Source of the DNA: G963665545 sp963665545
Lineage (GTDB): Bacteria > Pseudomonadota > Gammaproteobacteria > Xanthomonadales > SZUA-36
Reading direction: 5' to 3'
NCBI GenBank assembly: GCA_963665545.2
Contig: CAXXKZ010000013.1
Span: 248,001 to 312,000 of the forward strand
Length of the DNA: 64,000 nucleotides
In this document: piece by piece, positions 44,823 through 53,012 of the stretch
How the letters are laid out: every line of letters starts with the position of its first letter
Position numbering within the stretch: the stretch's first letter is position 1
Translations under genes and position numbers: made by a program
Notes under the pieces: model-generated
Database searches by the model: none
What the model was told of the DNA's origin: nothing
What the model saw: only the letters and a program-made list of their open reading frames with translations

Positions 44823-46616
44823 TTGGACAAGATCAGTTACGAAATCATCCGCAGCAGCCTGTATGCGACGGCGCGTGAAATGAAGAGTGCGATGATGAGA
44901 ACGGCCGCCAGCCCGATCATTCATTCCGGCGGCGATGCCTCGGCCGCGGTATTCGACGCCGATATGCAATTGGTGGCCCAGGGTAATGACATTCCGACCA
45001 TGCTGGGGTCGGCCGTAATTTCGACGCGCATCTCCGTTGAAGCCGTCGGCAAGGATCAATTGCGTCCAGGCGATGTGATCATCAGTAATGACGCCTACCT
45101 GGGTGGCGGCAATCACCAGCCCGACGTGCAGTTTACCCGGCCTGTGTTCGTCGGCGATGAACTCATCGCATTCGCCATGACCCGTGGACACTGGTCGGAT
45201 ATCGGCGGCCAGACTCCGGGAAGTTTTAACCCCGACACCTGGGACATATTCGGCGAAGGTCTGCGCATTCCGCCGGTGCTGTTATACCGCAACGACGAGC
45301 CGGTCAAAGATGTCATGACCATGATCGTGCAGAATATGCGCGACGCCGAATCCCGCCTGCTGGACATCAAGGCGCAGTATGCCGGCACCTTCGTGGGCGA
45401 CAGACGCCTCCAGTCGCTGGCCGGCAAACACGGTGTGGCTGCCATCCGCGAGGCGATGAAGCGTTCGCTGGATCATTCCGAAACCCTGATGCGCGAGCAG
45501 ATCCGGCAGCTTCCCGATGGCGAGTACGAGGCCGAGGACTTCATTGAACCGGTCGGCGTCAATGCGCCGCTGATTCCGGTCAAGGTTAGGGTGTCGATCC
45601 GCGGCGATGAAATCGAGGTGGACTTTACCGGTAGCGCAGACCAGGTGCGGGGCGGTATCAATTGTCCGTTGGCGGTGACCTGCAACAGCGCCTGGTTCAC
45701 CATCAAGGCGCTGACCGATATTAGTATTCCGATCAACCAGGGCTGCTACCGCCCTGTGCGCATCATCGCGCCCGAGGGCAGTATCCTCAATTGCCGTTAT
45801 CCGGCATCGGTGATCAGCGGCAATACCGAGACTTCGCCTCGGGTGATTGACCTGCTGCTCAAGGCGCTGGCCCCCGCGCTGCCTGAGCGCGTGATCGCAC
45901 AAAGCCATTGTGCGGCCTGCGCCGCTATTTTCAGCGGCAACGACCCGGATGAAGCACGTTGCCGGGCATACCGGCGCAGTTACGTTTCCATGATCGATGT
46001 GCATGCCGGCGGTATGGGGGCTCGCCCCGACAAGGACGGCATTAATGCCATCCGCGTGCATGTGGGCAATACAGGCTGCCAGTCCGTCGAGCAAATTGAG
46101 CAGAACACGCCGCTGCAGATCGAGGAATGGAGCATCGTTCCCGACAGCGGCGGCGCGGGGCGTTTTCGCGGCGGTTGCACCACAAAACGCGTCTATCGCG
46201 TAGGCTATCAAGAATCCACATTCACTGTAGTGGGTGAACGTGAGCGTGTAGCGCCCGACGGCGCGCTCGGTGGCCTTCCCGGCCAAACTTATCGCTGTGA
46301 AATCGAACGCAGCAATGGCCAACGTGTGTCGGTGCCGGCCAAGGGTGGACAGGAGACTCTCTGGAACGGCGACCGGGTTACGATTCAGCCTGCCGGTAGC
46401 GGTGGTCTGGGTAATCCCTCCGAGCGCCCGCCGGAGGCGGTCCTTCTGGATGTGAGAAACGGCTATGTCAGTCGAGAAGCCGCGCTACACGACTATGGCG
46501 TCTGCCTGGTGGAAGGCTCGAAAGCCCGCCTGGATGGTCATGACCTGAAAATCGACATCGAAAAAACGGCCTCAAAGCGCAAAACCATGGGCAGCGCTGA
46601 AGAACCCCCATGTTGA
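44823..46616 (+). CDS. Hydantoinase subunit B (HyuB-like)
   Basis: The 597-residue protein shows the HyuB motifs: SYEIIRSSLYATAREMKSAM near the start, GDVIISNDAYLGGGNHQPDV, FTRPVFVGDELIAFAMTRGHWSDIGG, and near the C-terminus SGGAGRFRGG and GGLGNP. It begins at a TTG three bases after the HyuA stop with GGAGGA upstream, so translation is coupled. It supplies the metal-containing hydrolytic or carboxylating half of the complex. Confidence 0.9.
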   Translation: MDKISYEIIRSSLYATAREMKSAMMRTAASPIIHSGGDASAAVFDADMQLVAQGNDIPTMLGSAVISTRISVEAVGKDQLRPGDVIISNDAYLGGGNHQPDVQFTRPVFVGDELIAFAMTRGHWSDIGGQTPGSFNPDTWDIFGEGLRIPPVLLYRNDEPVKDVMTMIVQNMRDAESRLLDIKAQYAGTFVGDRRLQSLAGKHGVAAIREAMKRSLDHSETLMREQIRQLPDGEYEAEDFIEPVGVNAPLIPVKVRVSIRGDEIEVDFTGSADQVRGGINCPLAVTCNSAWFTIKALTDISIPINQGCYRPVRIIAPEGSILNCRYPASVISGNTETSPRVIDLLLKALAPALPERVIAQSHCAACAAIFSGNDPDEARCRAYRRSYVSMIDVHAGGMGARPDKDGINAIRVHVGNTGCQSVEQIEQNTPLQIEEWSIVPDSGGAGRFRGGCTTKRVYRVGYQESTFTVVGERERVAPDGALGGLPGQTYRCEIERSNGQRVSVPAKGGQETLWNGDRVTIQPAGSGGLGNPSERPPEAVLLDVRNGYVSREAALHDYGVCLVEGSKARLDGHDLKIDIEKTASKRKTMGSAEEPPC

Positions 46617-47746
46617 GTGCACAGCCGCTGTCCGGCGTGACCGTACTGGAAATCGGTCATAGCCTTGCTGGACCCTACGCAGGCCTGATTCTGGCGGAAC
46701 TTGGCGCTGAGGTGATCAAGGTCGAACGCCCTGGTAAGGGCGACTACGCCAGGGACTGGGGCCCGCCCTTTGTCGACGGCGCTGCAACCACATTTCACAC
46801 CGCCAACCGGAACAAACGGGCCATTTCGATGGACTTGCAGGACTCTGAGACCGTGGACCGCCTGCGGGCGCTGATTCGGGACGAGGTGGATGTAGTGCTG
46901 CACAATCTGAAGTACGGCGCACTGGAGCGCCTCGGATTGGCCGCTGAGTCATTGTGTATCGACAAGCCGGGCCTGATTGTCTGCAACGTGGGCGCATTCG
47001 GCCACACAGGCCCATTGCGCGATCGCCCCGGTTACGATCCGCTGATGCAGGCCATGGGTGGCTTAATGAGCATCAACGGCGAAGAGGGGGGTGGCCCGGT
47101 GCGCGTTCCGGTCGCCATCATCGACATCACCACCGGTTTGTGGTCCGCAATCGCAATCCTCTCGGCCCTGCTCGAGCGCAATCGCACCGGCCAGGGTGGC
47201 ACACTTAGTACATCGCTATATGAAACGGCGGTGGCCTGGATGTCGATACCCATCGCCGCCTACCTGGAGTCAGGTGGACTGCAGAAGCGCCACGGCTCGG
47301 CCAATGCGCAGATCGTGCCTCACCAGGCCTTTACATGCTCCAATGGCTACCTGATGGTCGCCGCCGGAAATGACGTGCTTTTTGCGCGCTTGGTCACTGC
47401 GCTGGGCCGGCCCGAACTCGGCGCAGACGATCGTTTCAACACCAACGCTGAGCGGGTGGTTAACCGGGAAGCTCTGATTCCGATCCTGGAAGCTCAATTC
47501 GCCGCTCACAAAATGGCGCATTGGTCAGCCGTACTGGATGATGCCGGGGTCCCCTGCGGTCCGATCAATAGCGTAGACCAGGTGGTCGAGCATCCCCAGA
47601 CCGCCGCGCTGGGTATGATTCAACGCTCACCCGATAATGCGCTGTCACTGGTGGGTCTGCCGATTTCCTTTGATGGTATTCGCCCGCCATTCACCAGGCC
47701 GGCGCCCGGTGTTGGCGAGCATAACCCCGACGTTCTTGGAGACTGA
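46610..47746 (+). CDS. CaiB/BaiF family (family III) CoA-transferase
   Basis: The 378-residue protein has LAGPYAGLILAELGAEVIKV and ERPGKGDYARDWGPPF near the start and GYDPLMQAMGG with the likely catalytic Asp143. Family III enzymes move CoA from a donor such as succinyl-CoA onto a carboxylic acid. It overlaps HyuB by seven bases. It probably activates the acid released by the Hyu step so that the lyase downstream can cleave it. Confidence 0.92.
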   Translation: MLSAQPLSGVTVLEIGHSLAGPYAGLILAELGAEVIKVERPGKGDYARDWGPPFVDGAATTFHTANRNKRAISMDLQDSETVDRLRALIRDEVDVVLHNLKYGALERLGLAAESLCIDKPGLIVCNVGAFGHTGPLRDRPGYDPLMQAMGGLMSINGEEGGGPVRVPVAIIDITTGLWSAIAILSALLERNRTGQGGTLSTSLYETAVAWMSIPIAAYLESGGLQKRHGSANAQIVPHQAFTCSNGYLMVAAGNDVLFARLVTALGRPELGADDRFNTNAERVVNREALIPILEAQFAAHKMAHWSAVLDDAGVPCGPINSVDQVVEHPQTAALGMIQRSPDNALSLVGLPISFDGIRPPFTRPAPGVGEHNPDVLGD

Positions 47747-47750
47747 AGCA

Positions 47751-48683
47751 ATGCCGGCCTCGGTCACCATTCGGGAAGTCGGGCTCAGGGACGGTTTGCA
47801 GAGCCTCAACCAAGCGCTGCCGTTCAAGAATAAAATCGCCTGGATTCGTGACGAATTCGCCGCCGGCATCAGTGAAATGGAAGTGACGTCGTTGGTGCCG
47901 CCGGCTTTGTTGCCCCAACTGGCAGACGGGCCCGAGGTCATCCAGTGCGCTGTGGGCATCGACGGGTTGGTCGTTGCAGCATTGGTGCCGAATCTGAAAG
48001 GCGCAGAGCGGGCAATGGAACTGGGTGTGCACAAGATGAATTTCGTGTTGTCTGCTTCGGAAAGCCACAACCAGGCGAATGTCCGCCGCAGCACGGAGGA
48101 ATCGCTGGCGGATTTTCAGCGGATTGCGCAACGACTGCGCGAGAATGGCGGCGGCGCGTTGCTATGCGGCGGCATATCGACAGCAATGGGTTGCACCATC
48201 GAGGGCAGGGTGGACGAGTCACGGGTGGTGGATATTGCTGTGCGGCTCGCTGACGCTGGGGCAGATGAACTGATTATCGCTGACACCGTCGGCTATGCTG
48301 GACCAGCACAGGTCAGCCACCTGTTCGACCTGCTCAATCGGGTCCTGCCGGACATGCCGCTGGCGGCACACTTTCACGACACCCGAGGACTGGGGTTAGC
48401 CAATGCTACTGCGGCGCTTAACGCGGGCGTGGGCGCACTGGATGCCTCACTCGGCGGTTTGGGTGGCTGCCCATATGCCCCGGGGGCCACCGGCAATATC
48501 GTGACCGAGGACCTGGTGTTCCTGTGTGAGCGTATGGGATTCGAGACCGGCGTCGATGTCGACAAGCTGCTGCAAGTCAGGCTGCAGATTGAACGGCAAC
48601 TCCCCGGCGCGCCTTTTTCAGGCAGCCTGGCACGGGCCGGCTTGCCACTGGATTATCAACAGATGGCGGAGGCGGTGGGTTGA
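47751..48683 (+). CDS. HMG-CoA lyase-like enzyme
   Basis: Starting at 47751 gives 310 residues beginning MPASVTIREVGLRDGLQS, with the catalytic Arg13-Asp14 of RDGLQ. The metal-binding HFHDTRGLGLAN and the flexible loop GGLGGCPYAPGATGN are also present. HMG-CoA lyases and relatives split 3-hydroxy-3-methyl-acyl-CoA esters into acetyl-CoA or pyruvate and a smaller product. It starts five bases after the CoA-transferase, which supplies the CoA ester. Confidence 0.92.
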   Translation: MPASVTIREVGLRDGLQSLNQALPFKNKIAWIRDEFAAGISEMEVTSLVPPALLPQLADGPEVIQCAVGIDGLVVAALVPNLKGAERAMELGVHKMNFVLSASESHNQANVRRSTEESLADFQRIAQRLRENGGGALLCGGISTAMGCTIEGRVDESRVVDIAVRLADAGADELIIADTVGYAGPAQVSHLFDLLNRVLPDMPLAAHFHDTRGLGLANATAALNAGVGALDASLGGLGGCPYAPGATGNIVTEDLVFLCERMGFETGVDVDKLLQVRLQIERQLPGAPFSGSLARAGLPLDYQQMAEAVG

Positions 48684-50047
48684 CCGGCGAAACAGGGGCA
48701 CTGACGCAGGGTCTGGTCGCCAAAGCGTGGCGTGTGAACGATGCGTCCTTGCCGGATCGGGCGCTGACCATCGCGCGCCAGTGCCTGCTGGATTATGTCG
48801 GCGTCTCGCTGGCGGGTGCGAATGAGCCCGCCGTGCGCATTTTGTTCGAGGAACTCGAAGATGCGCAGACGACCCAGGGGAGTCTGGTGATGGGCCACTC
48901 ATGCCGGCTGCCGCCCTTCCTGGCGGCACTGGTCAATGGGACAGCCGCGCACGCGCTCGACTTTGACGACGTCAATATGGCAATGCCCGGTCATCCCACG
49001 GTCGCCATCATGCCTGCCGTGCTGGCACTGGGAGAGAAGTTGGGCGCCAGTAGCGGCGAATTACTAACGGCTTTTGTGCGCGGTTATGGCTTTGCCTGCG
49101 ATGTCGGCAACATCATGGGTCCCGGGCATTATGATGCCGGCTTCCATCCAACCGCCACATTGGGTTCAATGGGGGCCGCCGTCGCTTCAGCCAGCCTGCT
49201 GGGTCTCGATCAAACGCAGGCGGTTCGTGCGGTATCCATTGCCGCCACTCAGGCGGCAGGTCTCAAGTCTCAGTTCGGCACCATGTGCAAACCCTTGCAC
49301 GCAGGTAAAGCGGCGCAAAATGGCGTGTTCTCGGCGGGATTGGCGTCACGGTCCTTCAGCGCCCATTCTGGCATCATTGAAACCCGGCAGGGATTCGCTT
49401 CGACCCACGGCCCGGATTTTCACCCTGAGTCGTCCTGTGAACCCACGAATCCGGCCGACTGGCTGAGCGGCAACCTGTTCAAATACCACGCGGCTTGTTA
49501 TCTGACCCACCCGGCAATAGAAGCAGCACTCAAGCTGTCATGCCAGTCAGATTTTGACGCGGGCCTGGTCAGCACTGTGAGGGTGACGATGGGTGAAATG
49601 GCGGAAAAAGTCTGCAATATCCCTGAACCCCGGAATGGTCTGGAAATCAAATTCAGCCTGCGCGCAACCACGGCGATGGCGCTGACGAGCGTCGATACCG
49701 CCAGCCTGGGCAGCTACTCCATGAAGACCCTGGACGATCCGCAATTCACAGCGATGATGCCAAAGATCGCCGTCGCATTCGAACATTGCCTGGGAAGTAA
49801 TGAGGCAAGGGTTGAGATTGCATTATCAGACGGCGCGAAGCTGGCCGCCGTGCACGACTCCGGCGTCCCGGCTGATAATCTGAAGGAGCAGGGCCAGAAG
49901 CTGCGGCGCAAGTTTCTCGCCTTGCTCAATCCCATCGTCGGGACTGAGTGCGCAACAGATCTGCACGAGACCATAATGCGCCTGGGGCAACCCGACTCGC
50001 TGCAGCGTTTGTATGGATTACTAGCCGTCGACAATCGGATTGGATAG
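48680..50047 (+). CDS. MmgE/PrpD family protein
   Basis: The 455-residue protein has HALDFDDVNMAMPGHPTVAI near residue 91, GYGFACDVGNIMGPGHYDAG and AASLLGLDQTQAVRA-like SLLGLDQTQAVRAVS, typical of 2-methylcitrate dehydratase and cis-aconitate decarboxylase relatives. It begins at a TTG overlapping the previous stop (TTGA). It likely dehydrates or decarboxylates a tricarboxylic or related intermediate. Its 3' end overlaps the convergent FAH gene by 27 bases. Confidence 0.88.
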   Translation: MTGETGALTQGLVAKAWRVNDASLPDRALTIARQCLLDYVGVSLAGANEPAVRILFEELEDAQTTQGSLVMGHSCRLPPFLAALVNGTAAHALDFDDVNMAMPGHPTVAIMPAVLALGEKLGASSGELLTAFVRGYGFACDVGNIMGPGHYDAGFHPTATLGSMGAAVASASLLGLDQTQAVRAVSIAATQAAGLKSQFGTMCKPLHAGKAAQNGVFSAGLASRSFSAHSGIIETRQGFASTHGPDFHPESSCEPTNPADWLSGNLFKYHAACYLTHPAIEAALKLSCQSDFDAGLVSTVRVTMGEMAEKVCNIPEPRNGLEIKFSLRATTAMALTSVDTASLGSYSMKTLDDPQFTAMMPKIAVAFEHCLGSNEARVEIALSDGAKLAAVHDSGVPADNLKEQGQKLRRKFLALLNPIVGTECATDLHETIMRLGQPDSLQRLYGLLAVDNRIG

Positions 50048-50872
50048 CAAACCGATTCCCTTCACCTCCACTTCAATGGTGTCACCGGCCTTCATCCATA
50101 GTGGAGGCTTGCGCGCCATACCAACGCCGGCCGGAGTGCCCGTGACGATCAGATCGCCCGGTTCAAGGGTCATCACCGCCGACAGCGTCACGATCAGCGT
50201 CTGCACATCGAATACCATATCGTTGGTCGATGCTTGCTGCACCACCTCCCCGTTCAGACGAGTTTCCAGGACGAGGTCCTTCGCGCCGGGCGGTACCGAG
50301 TCGGATGTCACCAGCCAGGGGCCCAGCGGGCCGGAGGTGTCGAAGTTTTTGCCGACCGTCCACTGCGGCGTGCGGAATTGGTAGTCGCGCACCGAAACAT
50401 CGTTGAAGAGCGACCAGCCCACCACGTGCTCCAGTGCGTCCGCTGCGGCGATATGGCGTCCACCTTTGCCGATCACTGCAACAATTTCGCCCTCATAATC
50501 CAATTGCTCGGATACTGTCGGCCGGACAATCGGTGCACCATGGCCGATCAGGGTGGAAGCAAAGCGGGCAAACAACGTGGGATAGTCGGGCTGTGCGAAG
50601 TGGGTTTCTGCGGCATGATCTCGGTAATTTAGACCCACGCAGATGATTTTTGGCGGATGTCTGAGTGGTGGTTGGATATCCACCGAAGCAGGGTCGATGC
50701 TCGTCCCTGACGCCAGTTGCCGCGACGCATCATTCAGATCCTTTCCTGCCGAGATGAGTTCATCCAGCGTGCCGGGAAACCCTGCCTCGTCGCGGTAAAG
50801 GCCGATCCACCTGTCGCCCAAACTTGCGGCCAGACCTTCGCGGCCGTCACTCGAAAATGCCATGAAATTCAT
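50021..50872 (-). CDS. Fumarylacetoacetate hydrolase family protein
   Basis: The 283-residue protein has KIICVGLNYRDHAAE, the metal-ligand EGEIVAVIGKGG (Glu-x-Glu), GPWLVTSD and TLEPGDLIVTGTPAGVG, as in the two-carbon-cleaving FAH/HHED family. These Mg-dependent enzymes hydrolyse or decarboxylate 2,4-dioxo acids or acyl-pyruvates from ring cleavage. The gene reads toward the PrpD gene and shares a divergent regulatory region with the enoyl-CoA hydratase, with the 50920 palindrome between them. Confidence 0.92.
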   Translation of the reverse strand: MNFMAFSSDGREGLAASLGDRWIGLYRDEAGFPGTLDELISAGKDLNDASRQLASGTSIDPASVDIQPPLRHPPKIICVGLNYRDHAAETHFAQPDYPTLFARFASTLIGHGAPIVRPTVSEQLDYEGEIVAVIGKGGRHIAAADALEHVVGWSLFNDVSVRDYQFRTPQWTVGKNFDTSGPLGPWLVTSDSVPPGAKDLVLETRLNGEVVQQASTNDMVFDVQTLIVTLSAVMTLEPGDLIVTGTPAGVGMARKPPLWMKAGDTIEVEVKGIGLLSNPIVDG

Positions 50873-50919
50873 TGCGTAGTCCTTTTACTGGCGAGCAAGC
50901 TAGACCAGTCCATTGTGAA

Positions 50920-50939
50920 TTGGTGAAACGTTTCACCAA
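50920..50939. promoter_or_regulatory. Palindromic operator TTGGTGAAACGTTTCACCAA
   Basis: This 20-bp perfect palindrome lies between the divergent FAH (start 50872) and enoyl-CoA hydratase (start 50988) genes. It shares the TGAAACGTTTCA core with the site at 42712. For the + strand it sits between a possible -35 TTGGTG (50920) and -10 TAGAAT (50944), so a bound repressor would block initiation. Confidence 0.75.
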
Positions 50940-50987
50940 CTGCTAGAATGCCTGTCAATATACTGATTTGCAAGCCTTTGTGAAGCG

Positions 50988-51806
50988 ATGGAGCGATGGA
51001 ATGATGCAGCCATGAAAAACGAATACGAAACTCTTAATCTGCACAGTCCGCACGATCACATCCTGACCGTCACGCTGGACAGACCAGACCTCGCCAATGC
51101 CATCAACACGCAGATGGGACACGATCTGGCAGCAGTCTGGTCGCAGCTTGCACTGGAGCCGAACCGCTATCGCTGCGTAATTCTGACCGGCAGCGGCGAA
51201 CGGGCCTTCTGTGCCGGCGGTGACTTGAAGGAACGCAACGGAATGACGGACGATGAGTGGCAGTCCCAACACCTGGTGTATGAGAAAATGATCCGCGGGT
51301 TCAATGACTGCCCGGTGCCGATGATTGCTGCGGTCAATGGTGCAGCTTATGGGGGTGGCTGTGAAATTGCGCTGGCCTGTGATTTCGCCTATGCAGCCAG
51401 CCACGCCCGCTTTGCGCTGACCGAGGTGACGTTGGGCATTATCCCGGGTTCAGGCGGCACACAAAACCTGCCACGAGCGGCGGGTCAAAGACGTGCCCTG
51501 GAATTGCTGCTGACCGGCCGGCCGTTCAGCGCCGAGGAGGCGCTCGAGTGGGGTGTAGTCAATCGCGTCTTGCCGGCGAAAGAACTGATGTCCAGTGCGC
51601 TGGAAACCGCTGCGGCCATTGCCGCCAACGCGCCGATATCGACGCGCCAGATCAAACAGGCCGTACGCAATGGCAAGCAGATGGATTTGCGCAACGGCCT
51701 GCTGTATGAAATCGAGGCGTACAATCGTTGTGTGCCCACCTGGGACCGGCGTGAAGGCGTAGCCGCCTTCAATGAAAAGCGCAAGCCCGTTTTCCGTGGT
51801 GCATGA
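50988..51806 (+). CDS. Enoyl-CoA hydratase/isomerase (crotonase family)
   Basis: The 272-residue protein has ILTGSGERAFCAGGDLKE and AAVNGAAYGGGCEIALACDF, which form the oxyanion-hole loops of crotonases, and TLGIIPGSGGTQNLPRA before the C-terminal helix. It hydrates or isomerises an enoyl-CoA. An ATG at 51012 (MKNEYETL) is an alternative start. It is followed by the racemase with a four-base overlap or 32-base gap, depending on the start chosen there. Confidence 0.92.
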   Translation: MERWNDAAMKNEYETLNLHSPHDHILTVTLDRPDLANAINTQMGHDLAAVWSQLALEPNRYRCVILTGSGERAFCAGGDLKERNGMTDDEWQSQHLVYEKMIRGFNDCPVPMIAAVNGAAYGGGCEIALACDFAYAASHARFALTEVTLGIIPGSGGTQNLPRAAGQRRALELLLTGRPFSAEEALEWGVVNRVLPAKELMSSALETAAAIAANAPISTRQIKQAVRNGKQMDLRNGLLYEIEAYNRCVPTWDRREGVAAFNEKRKPVFRGA

Positions 51807-51838
51807 AACGGCAGTGGGAAACAAAAGCGGAGCCGCCT

Positions 51839-52645
51839 ATGAATAGTAATGGAATCGAAGAGCCGATCAGGATTCTGTGGCAGAGCAGTACGCCGGTCGA
51901 AAGCCTGCCGGCTTATGTCAATGCCATTGGCAACCACGCTCGTCGGGTGCTGGGCGACCGGGTGAGCGTCGAAGTTCGCGGCGTGGCCAGCGGTAGCCCG
52001 GATCTGCAATTCCGCGCAATCGACTTTCTTAACAATTCGCAGGTCTTGAGTTCGGCGCTGCGTGCGTCGAATGAAGGCTTTAATGCCGTAGCACTGGGGT
52101 GCTTCGTCGATCCGGTGCTCGATGAACTCAGGGAAGTGTTGGACATCCCGGTGTTGGGCATGGCTGAAACCGCTATGCACCTGGCCTGTATGCTGGGGCG
52201 TCGCTTCGCGGTGTTGACCCGCACACCGTCCTTCAGTCCGAAATTCCACCGCGAATTGGTCACGCGTTATGGACTCAACGGGCGCTGCTCCGGGCACTAT
52301 GCGTTCGACTGCCCGTTTGAGGAAGTCGTCGCGGGTCTGGATGGCGATGCGGATAGCCCGATCTCCAAACTTGAACGCGTGGCCGAAACCGCGGTTGCCG
52401 AAGGGGCCGAAGTGCTGTTGATCGGCTGTGGGGTGCTGAACCTGGTTGCGATGCAGTCCGGCATCAATCAACTTGCTGGCGCCTCGGTGCTTGATGTGAG
52501 CGGCGCTTTGATGAAAATGACGGAGACGATGGTCACGCTACAGCGCGCCTGCGGCACCACCGTCAGCCGCGCCGGGATTTATCAGCGGCCCACGGAAGAA
52601 GAGCTTGCGAACGCATTGAAGATTTACGCCCTCGACCAGCCCTGA
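51839..52645 (+). CDS. Asp/Glu (hydantoin) racemase family protein
   Basis: I start it at 51839, where GGAG lies eight bases upstream; the frame extends to 51803, overlapping the upstream stop. The 268-residue protein has the two Cys motifs of the family, ALGCFVDPV and LLIGCGVLNL, which remove and return the alpha proton. Hydantoin racemase genes often sit with hyuA/hyuB, so this supports hydantoin or maleate-like chemistry in the cluster. Ring and side chain of the substrate are unknown. Confidence 0.85.
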   Translation: MNSNGIEEPIRILWQSSTPVESLPAYVNAIGNHARRVLGDRVSVEVRGVASGSPDLQFRAIDFLNNSQVLSSALRASNEGFNAVALGCFVDPVLDELREVLDIPVLGMAETAMHLACMLGRRFAVLTRTPSFSPKFHRELVTRYGLNGRCSGHYAFDCPFEEVVAGLDGDADSPISKLERVAETAVAEGAEVLLIGCGVLNLVAMQSGINQLAGASVLDVSGALMKMTETMVTLQRACGTTVSRAGIYQRPTEEELANALKIYALDQP

Positions 52646-52661
52646 ATTGCAGATACCACAC

Positions 52662-52883
52662 GTCTTCCCGGGCTTGACCCGGGACCCATTTGGCCGAGGT
52701 ATAAACCAATGTAGCGAACGGTCACACCAGATTGACTAGTCTTCCCGGGCTTGACCCGGGATCTATAAGGTGTTTGGTATGAACCAATGCGGCGAGGGGT
52801 CACATCAGATTGACTAGTCTTCCCGGGCTTGACCCGGGATCTATAGGGTGTTTGGTATGAACCAATGCGGCGAGGGGTCACAT
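52662..52883. repeat. Tandem 77-78 bp repeats (about 2.8 copies)
   Basis: The unit beginning GTCTTCCCGGGCTTGACCCG recurs at 52662, 52739 and 52817 with one-base length variation and some divergence in the first copy. Each has the palindrome CCCGGG(CTTGA)CCCGGG and ends near a GGTCACA segment. Short related pieces (TCCGGGATGAC) occur at 52943-52985 and 57617-57645. They look like mobile palindromic intergenic repeats. Confidence 0.8.
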
Positions 52884-53012
52884 AAATCTTTGGTGGAGTG
52901 GACCGGCCGCAATCTGATCAGCGCCCTATGGGTCCCGGATCGCGCTTCCCTTGTCCGGGATGACGATAGATCGTCACTTGTCCGGGAAGACCACGATCCT
53001 GGACGCGCCCAG

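Noticed and set aside
52624..52881. 85-codon - strand frame with internal repeats
   Set aside because: The repetition comes from the tandem DNA repeat itself; no start signal or protein-like character.
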